Source of the DNA: Bin5 sp965208965
GTDB lineage: Bacteria > Chloroflexota > Anaerolineae > Caldilineales > Caldilineaceae
DNA length: 64,000 bases
Assembly: GCA_965208965.1 (NCBI GenBank)
Contig: OZ242384.1
Location: 1 to 64,000 of the forward strand
Direction: 5' to 3'
Part shown: positions 46,935 to 55,200 of the stretch, piece after piece
How the letters are laid out: the number at the start of each line of letters is the position of its first letter
Position numbering within the stretch: the stretch's first letter is position 1
Notes under the pieces: model-generated
The model's input: only the letters and a program-made list of their open reading frames with translations
Told to the model about the DNA's origin: nothing
The model's database searches: none
Position numbers and translations under genes: made by a program

Positions 46935-46963
46935 CTGGCAGAGCTACTTCCAGATGTTATACT
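46935..46963 (+). promoter_or_regulatory. Promoter of the spondin-LysM gene
   Basis: CTGGCA (46935-46940), 17-base spacer, TATACT (46958-46963). The -35 is weak (4 of 6 to consensus) while the -10 is good, as expected for an activated promoter. The ATG follows 76 bases later, after AAGGAGG. Confidence 0.5.
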
Positions 46964-47039
46964 ATAAGTTGCGGAACATTGCCGCTACCATTGTTGCATA
47001 ACATGTTCATTTAACCAATCTTAAGGAGGAACATACCCC

Positions 47040-48473
47040 ATGCAACTAAGAAAGCCGCTTTCTTTGATTCTCATAGCGATACTGATGTTCTCAGGCACGG
47101 TCGTCTTGCTTCCAGTTGAAACTGTCTTGGCGGAAGAAGGGGACGACAAGATGGACGAAGGAGTTACCTTTCTGATACGCATTGAGAACATCTCCGGTGA
47201 CAGCGATTTGCCTACGCCATTTGCGCCAGGCGTCTGGGTGTTGCACAGCGAGCCGGGTCCTCTCTTCATAAAAGGTGAAGCAGATAAGGGATACGGCCTG
47301 GAGGCGTTGGCTGAGGACGGCGATCCGTCCGCTTTGGCTGAAGCCCTGAACGGAATGGGCCTGCATGCAGGCGTTTTCAATACGCCGGTCGGCGCGGATG
47401 GGCCTGGTGTAGTGTTGCCCGGAGGCGCGTATGAATTTGAGGTAAAGGCCACGCCTGACACGCCCTACCTTTCCTTTGCCACTATGTTCGTGCAGTCCAA
47501 CGACCTTTTCGTCGGGCCGGGAGAGGCGGGCATTGCTCTCTTCGATATGGACGGTATGGCGATGGAAGGGATGCAGGACGTAACTGCCGATCTGGAACTG
47601 TGGGACGCGGGCACAGAATTTAACGAGGAGCCGGGCGTAGGCCCCGATCAAGCTCCCCGCCAGTCCGGCGCCAACACGGGCCGGCCCGAAATTGGGGGGA
47701 CCGTCCGAGTCGTGGATGACGGCTACTCCTATCCCAATGCCTCCGCCCTTGTGAAGGTCACCATCGACAAGGCAATGATGATGGACGCGGAGATGGAGAA
47801 GGACGACGAAATGATGTCCGACAAGGATGATAAGATGATGTCGGACAAGGATGACAAAATGATGTCGGACAAAGACGGTATGATGGGCGACATCATGTTG
47901 ATGGAAGAAGGGGACACGCCTTATACCGTTGTGACAGGTGACACGCTCGGCTCTATCTCCCGGCGCGCCTACGGCGCCAGCAAGTACTGGGAGGTGATTT
48001 GCAGCGCAAACGGGCTGGCGAACTGCAATCTCATCCATGTCGGCGATGAGCTGATGCTCCCATCGCACGCCGACGCCATGTCCAAAATGGACATGATGAT
48101 GGGCGAAAAAGATGGCATGATGGGTGAGAAGGACGAGATGATGTCGGATAAGGACGATAAGATGATGTCCGACAAAGACGGGATGATGAAAGACGACGGC
48201 ATGATGATGGGAGACATCATGCTGATGGAGGATGGTGACACGCCTTACGCAGTGGTGAGCGGAGACACGCTTGGCGGCATTGCCAAGCGCGCTTACGGCC
48301 ACGTAAACTACTGGAAGGCGATCTGCAGCGCTAACGAGTTGGAGAATTGCGACCGCATCGATGTCGGAGACGAGTTGCTGCTGCCCACCCAGGCTGAGGC
48401 CGAAGAGATGATGGACAGCATGATGATGATGGACGACGGCATGGATGCGATGGACAAGAAGGACGATATGTAG
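47040..48473 (+). CDS. Exported spondin-domain protein with two LysM domains and Met/Asp/Lys repeats
   Basis: 477 residues. Signal peptide 1-31 (cleavage after VLA). Residues about 42-240 match the bacterial spondin_N-like domain (TFLIRIENISGD, GLEALAEDGDPSALAEAL, PDTPYLSFATMFVQSNDLFVG, LWDAGTEFNEEPG). Two LysM domains follow (295-342 and 402-449; YTVVTGDTLGSISRRAYG and YAVVSGDTLGGIAKRAYG). Each is preceded by a linker built of MMSDKDDK/KDGMM units (about 246-292, 343-397), and a Met/Asp tail follows (452-477). LysM binds peptidoglycan or other glycans. The Met-rich linkers are unusual: metal binding or oxidant scavenging are guesses. GGAGGA precedes the ATG. Confidence 0.85.
   Translation: MQLRKPLSLILIAILMFSGTVVLLPVETVLAEEGDDKMDEGVTFLIRIENISGDSDLPTPFAPGVWVLHSEPGPLFIKGEADKGYGLEALAEDGDPSALAEALNGMGLHAGVFNTPVGADGPGVVLPGGAYEFEVKATPDTPYLSFATMFVQSNDLFVGPGEAGIALFDMDGMAMEGMQDVTADLELWDAGTEFNEEPGVGPDQAPRQSGANTGRPEIGGTVRVVDDGYSYPNASALVKVTIDKAMMMDAEMEKDDEMMSDKDDKMMSDKDDKMMSDKDGMMGDIMLMEEGDTPYTVVTGDTLGSISRRAYGASKYWEVICSANGLANCNLIHVGDELMLPSHADAMSKMDMMMGEKDGMMGEKDEMMSDKDDKMMSDKDGMMKDDGMMMGDIMLMEDGDTPYAVVSGDTLGGIAKRAYGHVNYWKAICSANELENCDRIDVGDELLLPTQAEAEEMMDSMMMMDDGMDAMDKKDDM
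47808..48210 (+). repeat. In-frame Met-Asp-Lys repeats and duplicated linker-LysM unit
   Basis: Tandem 24-base units encoding MMSDKDDK occur at about 47811-47880 and again at about 48139-48186. The whole segment (repeat linker, GDIMLMEEGDTPY, LysM, about 105 codons) is duplicated head to tail inside the gene, with clear divergence between copies. Confidence 0.75.
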
Positions 48474-48503
48474 TCGAGGGTCACCTGACCCAGAGTGAGG
48501 TAA

Positions 48504-48530
48504 GGAGGCGCGCAGTGCGCGCCTCCATTT
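48504..48530 (+). terminator. Hairpin terminator after the spondin-LysM gene
   Basis: A 10-bp perfect stem (GGAGGCGCGC at 48504-48513, complement at 48517-48526) with a 3-base loop, followed by a short ATTT tract. Short T-tract, so it may be partial, allowing read-through into the next gene. Confidence 0.65.
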
Positions 48531-48549
48531 GCACACAGAAGACACTGAG

Positions 48550-49416
48550 ATGATCGTGAAAACTCTTACGAAAGCACTGACCGGCATTGGATTCGGACGA
48601 CGAAATCGTCTCGACCTCGGTCACAGTCACGCCGTTCGACTGAGTTGTAGGCGACATCAGGATGGAAGGCGCTACCGAATCGCTCTCCTGACGTTGATCT
48701 GTGGGTTGCTACTGGCCGGCTGCGCTTTGCCGGAAACGATACCGGCCCGGGGAGACCAGGGCAGTCAGAGCAATCAGGGCGCGAAAGTGGAAGCGATTCA
48801 AACTCGAGTCGCGGAGGAGCGGGCCGGGCAAACTTCGGATACGGAAGATGCGATGGCCAACGCAAGCGATGGTGCGCAAGGTCAGACGACTACTGTCGAA
48901 GAGTCCGGCGGGGCGATGGTCCCCGGCCCGACGGCGAAACAGCTGGAACTCCTGGCCAAATTGCGGCCGCAAGGAGAGGCGCCAGAACTTCTCAACAAAG
49001 TATGGCTGAACTCGGAGCCGCTGAAATTGGCGGATTTGCGGGGCAATGTCGTGCTGGTCGAGTTCTGGACCTATGGCTGATACAACTGCGTAAACGTAAT
49101 TCCCTCGTTGAGGGAATGGCACGAGAAGTACGCGGATGACGGTTTTGTGATTATCGGTGTTCACACCCCTGAGTTCAGGCACGAACGGGATGTGCAAAAC
49201 GTCGAGAATTCCCTTACCCGGCTATCGATCCCATTCGCCGTTGCAATCGACAACGATTGGAAGACGTGGCGCTCCTATAACAATCGCTACTGGCCGGCAA
49301 TGTACTTCATCGACAAGACCGGACAGATCCGCTACCTGAAGATTGGTGAAGGCCAGTACGGATACTCAGAGTCGGTGATTCAGGCGCTCCTGGCCGAACC
49401 ATACACGGCCAACTAA
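48550..49416 (+). CDS. TlpA/DipZ-like thioredoxin-fold lipoprotein with in-frame TGA (candidate selenoprotein)
   Basis: Read through TGA at 49078-49080 this encodes about 288 residues. ATG 48550 is preferred, since a TTG at 48529 touches the preceding terminator. A signal region ends in lipobox LAGC (near residue 59), a low-complexity linker follows, then a DipZ C-terminal/TlpA-type redoxin domain: LADLRGNVVLVEFWTYG, [TGA], YNCVNVIPSLREWHEKY, VIIGVHTPEF, RYWPAMYFIDKTG. Homologues read WTYSCINC, so TGA sits exactly at the first redox Cys (UxxC). The frame stays open for 111 codons after it. A candidate SECIS hairpin is at 49099-49117. Alternatives: nonsense mutation or sequencing error. Confidence 0.7.
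49078..49117 (+). promoter_or_regulatory. Candidate bacterial SECIS element
   Basis: After the TGA (49078-49080), an 18-base spacer leads to a perfect 8-bp stem ATTCCCTC (49099-49106) / GAGGGAAT (49110-49117) with loop GTT. The loop begins 26 bases after the TGA, with a G at its first position. Bacterial SECIS elements are known to have a small loop with an early G at 16-37 bases from the UGA. The sequence also encodes family-conserved residues. Confidence 0.6.
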
Positions 49417-49447
49417 TCGGAGCAGTCGTATTTATTTTTTGCGCAGA

Positions 49448-49473
49448 TGCGGGGGCTTTGACTGGCCCCCGCA
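49448..49473 (+). other. GC-rich hairpin after the redoxin gene
   Basis: TGCGGGGGC (49448-49456) pairs perfectly with GCCCCCGCA (49465-49473) around an 8-base loop. The T-run lies before rather than after the stem on this strand, so it is not a canonical terminator. It may protect the 3' end of the upstream mRNA. Confidence 0.4.
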
Positions 49474-49584
49474 CGCGCTGAACAAGACGAACTCCACCTT
49501 GCAAATTGGGCTCCCGGCAGTTGTGCCTCATGCATGCCGCGCGCCTGCCAAGACTCTCCTCTGCGAAAGCAAATTTCGGCCCCA

Positions 49585-51783
49585 ATGGAAAAACCCTCAG
49601 CTTCAACGCTCAGGACGGGATTCGAGACCGATAAATCGATTCTCCAGTCCAATACACTTTTTTTGAGCGGGCCGTTCGGCGCCGGCAAGACGACGGCGGC
49701 GATTGAGCGCGTCCTGTGGCTGCTGCGCCAAGAGCGTGTACGAGGCGACCAGATACTGGTATTGGTGCCCCAGCGCAGTCTGAGACAACCCTACCAGGAA
49801 GCGTTACGCAGTTCTGAACTGCCGGCGGGGACGCTGGTGCAGGTGACGACGGCAGCATCTCTTGCCCGTTCGAGTGTAGCACTATACTGGCCGCTGGCTG
49901 CGCGCGAGGCCGGCTTCGCGGAGCCGCACAGAGAACCGACTTTTCTCAACCTGGAGACGACGCAGTACCATATGGTCGGTCTCGTGGAGAGAGCGGTCCA
50001 ACAAGGAGAGTTCGACGCGATCCGTCTGCAGAGGAGTCGCATCGTCAGCCAGGTGCTGGACAATCTGAACAAAGCTGCGCTGCACGGTTTCAGTTTGGAA
50101 GAGGCCTACAGCCGTCTTGAGAGCACCATTCCGCCAGGCGAGAAGATGGTCGCAAGGCTAAATGTCTTGCGAACAGGCCGCAGAATCAGCCAGGAGTTCC
50201 GGCAACTGTGTTTGCAGGAATCGCTGGTCGATTACAGCCTGCAGATGCAGATCTTTTTGCAAGTGATACTCGAGAACAAGTGGTGCAGGACCCATCTGTT
50301 CCGCAGTTTTCGCCATCTGATCTTCGACAATGCAGAGGAGGAGACTTACGCGGCACAGGAACTGGTGCGCCGCTGGCTTCCTCAGTTGGAGAGCGCGCTG
50401 ATCGTGTACGAAGAGGATGGCGGCTACAGGGCCTTTTTGGGGGCGGACTCGCGGAACGCTGAACGTATGAATCGTTACACTGAGAAGCGCATCCAGCTGC
50501 ATCGCTCTTTTGTCGCGGCGCCCGGTGCCTCTGCGCTGACCGGCCGAATCAACCGTGCCGTTTGCGGGCAGGCTATGGATAGCAGGGAGGAGGGCGCGGA
50601 AGACGTTTCGGAACTGGGGGGCGTCTGTCCGATTGTGATTCCCGATCGTTCCCACCGGTACTTTCCGCAGATGATCGAGTGGGCTGTTGACGCGATCGAG
50701 CAGCTGGTCAAGGAAGAAGGGGTGGCGCCGAGAGAGATCGCGGTACTGGCGCCCTTTGTGAGCGATGCACTGCGTTTCAGTTTGCTTTCCAGGTTGGAGG
50801 AGAGAGGTATTCCCGCCATCAGCCACCGGCCCAGCCGGGCTCTGAACGCGGAGCCGGCGGTGCGGACGCTGCTAACCTTGGCCGCGCTCGCGCATCCAAT
50901 CTGGCAACGGCGACCGCCGCGATCAGATGTGGCATTGGCTCTTGAGAGTGCAATCGCCCCCCTGGATCCTGTGAGGGCGAGTGTGCTGGCGCAAGCGGCA
51001 TACAGCGACAGGGAAGGCACGGACGGAGTGCTGACCGCGTTTGAAGATCTGCGGGGGGATGTGCAGAACCGAGTTTCGTTCGCTGCCGGAGAACTATACG
51101 AAGGACTGCGCAGATGGCTGGCCGACTACAGGGCGGAAAGCGAATTTTCGCCGTTGGACAGATTCTTCGCCCGCATTTTTGGCGAAAAGCTCAGCCAGCC
51201 CGGATTTGGGTTTCACGAACAGCCGGACGCCGCCCGGATGGCGGATCAACTGGCGCGATCAGCGCGCAACTTTCGGTGGGCCACAGGAGGACGCGCCTTC
51301 GCGGCCGACGGCGGCGAACAGGATGGCAGTGACGGGGACGGTCCGCTTTCCTCCCAGCAAGTTGAGACAGGTAGGGCCTACATTGACCTGGTGGAAAGCG
51401 GTGCTCTGGGGGCACTCTATGTGCCGGCGTGGACAGCGAAGGATGACGCCGTGTTTATTGCGCCGGCATACACTTTTTTGATGCGGAACCGCGCAGTGGA
51501 TGTTCAGTTCTGGCTCGACATCGGGGCGGAAGGCTGGTGGCAACGCATTTACCAGCCGCTGACCCATCCCTATGTTCTTTCGAGAAACTGGCCGCGAGAC
51601 AGGAATTGGGGTGACTCAGAGGAGGTCCGCAGCCGGCTTGAAAGCCTGAGGTGCCTGATGGTCGGTCTCTTGCGACGCACGCGGCGCAGCGTGTACCTGG
51701 GTTTGAGTGAGTATGGCGAGAGAGGTATGGAGCAACGGGGTCCTCTTCTGAATCTGCTCAATCGTGTCCAGGTACAGGCCTGA
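49585..51783 (+). CDS. SF1 (UvrD/AddB-like) helicase-like protein, divergent
   Basis: About 732 residues from the ATG at 49585; an ATG at 49534 is in frame and neither has a strong ribosome site. Walker A GPFGAGKTT (29-37) and LVLVPQRSLRQPY (motif Ia-like). A Walker B-like LIFDNAEEE lies near 247-255. REIAVLAPFVSDALRFSLLSRLEERGIPAISHR matches the start of UvrD domain 2. The C-terminal half (FIAPAYTFLMRNRAVDVQFWLDIGAEGWWQRIYQPLTHPYVLSRNW) has no nuclease Cys cluster or obvious PD-(D/E)XK motif. Related to SF1 DNA helicases, but function is uncertain. Confidence 0.6.
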   Translation: MEKPSASTLRTGFETDKSILQSNTLFLSGPFGAGKTTAAIERVLWLLRQERVRGDQILVLVPQRSLRQPYQEALRSSELPAGTLVQVTTAASLARSSVALYWPLAAREAGFAEPHREPTFLNLETTQYHMVGLVERAVQQGEFDAIRLQRSRIVSQVLDNLNKAALHGFSLEEAYSRLESTIPPGEKMVARLNVLRTGRRISQEFRQLCLQESLVDYSLQMQIFLQVILENKWCRTHLFRSFRHLIFDNAEEETYAAQELVRRWLPQLESALIVYEEDGGYRAFLGADSRNAERMNRYTEKRIQLHRSFVAAPGASALTGRINRAVCGQAMDSREEGAEDVSELGGVCPIVIPDRSHRYFPQMIEWAVDAIEQLVKEEGVAPREIAVLAPFVSDALRFSLLSRLEERGIPAISHRPSRALNAEPAVRTLLTLAALAHPIWQRRPPRSDVALALESAIAPLDPVRASVLAQAAYSDREGTDGVLTAFEDLRGDVQNRVSFAAGELYEGLRRWLADYRAESEFSPLDRFFARIFGEKLSQPGFGFHEQPDAARMADQLARSARNFRWATGGRAFAADGGEQDGSDGDGPLSSQQVETGRAYIDLVESGALGALYVPAWTAKDDAVFIAPAYTFLMRNRAVDVQFWLDIGAEGWWQRIYQPLTHPYVLSRNWPRDRNWGDSEEVRSRLESLRCLMVGLLRRTRRSVYLGLSEYGERGMEQRGPLLNLLNRVQVQA

Positions 51784-52250
51784 TTTCGGCCTTTTCGTGG
51801 TACAGAATGCGCCTGTTTAGGTACGCGAGTCGGACGCTGCAGGGAACCTGCCCGCTAATTCGTGGAGGTTAGAAGCTATACGCGGGAGGAACCGGTCCTG
51901 GCATCTTCCTGGGGATGGATGAAGAAGACTCGGCCCCGTCCCGGGGTACAGTCAGTGAAGCCAGAAGTGACTGCAGCGAAAGTAAGTAGAGAAGCGGTTC
52001 AATCGGGCTTTTTTCGCGGGCTTTTGCCGAAACAGTTCCCCTGTATTACAATGTTCTGACCTTCGTACCTGTGCCTAACCTTCCCCGTTTGCACGAGGCA
52101 TCAGTTGGTCTGCCAGAACACCGACGGAGATTGATGGAACGTTTCGGGCGTGCAAACCGCAACGATTGTCTCCACAAATAACGACTGTATCCACGAGAGA
52201 CTCGGGCTAGCGACCTCCACCCATTTGGAATCTGACCACCTCTGCGAACC
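51784..52250. other. Intergenic region with promoter
   Basis: 467 bases. A small open frame (51862-52059) overlaps the promoter and shows no family likeness, so it is not called. The only supported element is the promoter at 52024-52052, which leaves an untranslated leader of about 190 bases before the GTG of the next gene. I see no riboswitch consensus. Confidence 0.4.
52024..52052 (+). promoter_or_regulatory. Sigma-70 promoter of the PGRP-repeat gene
   Basis: TTGCCG (52024-52029), 17-base spacer, TACAAT (52047-52052). Confidence 0.62.
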
Positions 52251-55200
52251 GTGAGTAGCGACTTCATATTTGGTATCCACGATTTTGGCGGCGAAGAGCA
52301 TATGCGCGCGGCCAGGAAACCGGGCTGGATCGTGTTCAGCGAGGTGGTGGGGCATGATCCGAACGATCTCACCGGCAAGGATTACAGTTCACTCAGTCGT
52401 CAGGGTTTGGGCGTGATCGTTTGCCTGAACAATGGCTACTTTCCCCAAGGTACGCTGCCGACGAGCAGCGAGTATGCCAACTTCGCTCGCCGCTGCGCCA
52501 ATTTTGTGGACGCCAGCAGAGGGTGCAGCCGCTGGGTCATCGGCAATGAGATGAACTATGCGATTGGGCCTCCCAGCCAGGCGTCAGCGCTCGATACGCG
52601 CAAGCATTTTGGCGAAGCGCCGGCCGGCGACCCGACTCTGCGGAGCTTGCCAGAACGGTTTAGCGCACTGCTTAGCGCAAACGACAGAGAGGCGATATTA
52701 GATACAGTGGAAGGCGAGGAGTTGATTACGCCTCGACTCTACGCCAACTGCTACGGAATGTGCCGGCAGGCCATCCACGGCCTGGAGGGTCACGAAGGGG
52801 ACCAGGTATTGGTGGGCGCGGTGGCGCCCTGGAATACCAAAACGGTCTACCCCGGTAATCCGAGCGGCGACTGGATCAAGTATTTTCAGGACATTTTGCT
52901 TCAGTGCGGAGCCAGTGGCTGCGACGGAATAACGTTGCACACCTTTACCCATGGCGCGAATCCTACCCTGATTCTGGATAACAGCAAACTACCGGACTTT
53001 CCCCAGCATCACTGTCACTTTCAAGCATATCGGGACTTCATGCACGCGATCCCGGTAAACATGCGCCATTTGCCCGTATACATAACGGAAACTGATCAAA
53101 CCGGACCTTGGGAGAACGTGAACCGGGGATGGATTCAGGCAGCATATGCCGAAATCGATCGGTGGAATCGCCAAAACTCGCAAAAGATTCGGGCGCTGGT
53201 GTTGTACCGCTGGCCACAGCTGGACCGCTGGCATATCAAGGGGAAAGAGGGCGTCATCGAAGATTTTCGCGCTGCGTTGCGGCACGACTATCGCTGGAAC
53301 GTAGAGAGTGAACTGATTCAGCCGGAGCGAGAGGAGGAGCGCCAGCCCGAAATCCAGCCGGAGGCGCGCCCGAACCTTCAGCCGGAGCAGTCGGCAGGGC
53401 GGGGGCCCACCAGGGTCGCAGAGGAGCGGCAAGAGGTTGAAGTTAGCGAAGAGATGAGAATGGGCCGCGGGATGGTGTACAGGGTGCAGTGGCTGAAGGG
53501 AAAGCCCCCGAGCCCTCTTTACCCAAGCCAAACTATCAGTTTCCCGGTGACAGTCCGAAACACGGGTACGATCGCTTGGCCGTCCGTGGGTCCACAACAG
53601 GTGTCCCTCGGCTATCACTTTTTCCAGAACCGGCAGGAGCTGCCCTACCCTGACGGCAGCCCGGTTCTTACGGAACTGCCCAATGACGTAGCGCCGGGCG
53701 AAACGGTCACCATTGACGCGCAGATGGTAATTCCCGACCGCCCAGGCAACTACACGCTCGTCCTGGACCTGATCAGTGGAGGTGAAAACTGGTTCCAGAC
53801 GATGCAGTCGGACATACTCACTCGCTGGCTAAGTGTGAGCAAGGCGCCCCAGACGGCTGGCGCCGAGCAGGCAGTTGAACCCGAAGCTGAAACTGTAGAG
53901 CAGGAGAATGTAGCTGCTGACCCAGCGCCGCAACCGGAAACGACTCCAGAATTGCAGGTGAGGGCGGAAGCACGTTCGTCTTCTGCGCACCACGGGCCGC
54001 CGATCGTCGATATCGCGTCGTCGCTACCACGCGGTGAGAATCCGTTTGCGTTACGTACGCTCGATCAGATCCGGAGGCTGGTGATATGTCACACGGCCGC
54101 GCCTTCGGGCGTGCCGATTCAGGCGGTTGCGCAGGCCCATATATCGCAGGGGTACCCTGGTATCGCCTATCACTATTTCGTGCTGGAATCGGGAGAAATT
54201 CTCCAGGTGGCCGAGGTTGAGGCGGTAGTAAACGATGAAGCGGAGTGGAGCCTGACCGGCGTGAACATCTGCCTGGAGGGGAACTTTGACGAGAATGTGC
54301 CACCTCCGGCCCAACTGACGGCGGCGGCCCAATTGTGCGCCTGGATACTGCCTCGATTCCAGCTGACAGCGGAGAACGTGGTTGGAATGTGCGAGCTGTT
54401 GGACACTTCCAGCCCTGGGAGCACGTTCGACAGCGGTCCTGCCTGGAAGGGAGCGCTCAGCGAGAGGATTATCCAGTTCCTCACCGATTCTCCGCTTTCG
54501 CTGCCAGCGGAGGGACATGAAGAGGAGGCGCCGGGAGCGCCCGACGACAGCCCTGCCGTAACTGAGCCGGAGAGGATTCCAGCGCCGAAACCACCTATCG
54601 AAGATGTGGTCGAGCGCCTGCCGCGCGATCCGCAGCGTCTTGAACAGCGTGAGGTTGACGATGTCGAGTTTATTGTCATCAACCACACGGCCGCGCCGCC
54701 AATCACTCCGCTGCAAACGATTGCGGCGGCCTTCCATCGCCGACTGCCCGGGATTCTTTATCAGTTTTTCATTGCCTCCAATGGCGCGATCTATCAGACG
54801 CAACCGCTGATGGAGGTGGTTGACGGCCGAGTCCCTTATATTGCACGGGCAATAAACATCGGCTTCGCCGGAGAGTTCAGCGATGATATACCCACTCCAG
54901 CACAGATCAAGTCGGGGCGGCAGTTGATCTCCTGGTTAATGGAGGAATTTCCGCAGTTGACACTGGCAAGTATTCGCGGTGTAAACGAATTCATCAACCA
55001 CACGTCACCTGGGGAGCAGTGGCTGCAAGGGCGGCGTTGGAAGGACATTCTGATAGACGCAGTGCGGACGGGAGCCGATCCTACAGCGACGGCTGAAGCC
55101 TCTTCCGGAACCGGGGCGGGCCCCGGCCCGAAGACACAGCCAGCGGTAGACATCCGGAAGGCTAACGGAAGCATGGAAGCACAGGGCGGTAAAGATGGAC

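Noticed and set aside
47808..48210. CRISPR-like or satellite repeats
   Set aside because: Units are in frame, 24 bases, with no unique spacers. They encode the Met-Asp-Lys linker.
49078..49416. Two separate genes split by TGA, the second starting at TTG 49108
   Set aside because: The split would cut the redoxin fold immediately after the first beta strand and drop the catalytic motif. A single recoded gene or a broken gene explains it better.
51862..52059. 65-codon open frame after the helicase-like gene
   Set aside because: Overlaps the promoter at 52024-52052 and shows no coding pattern; possibly chance.
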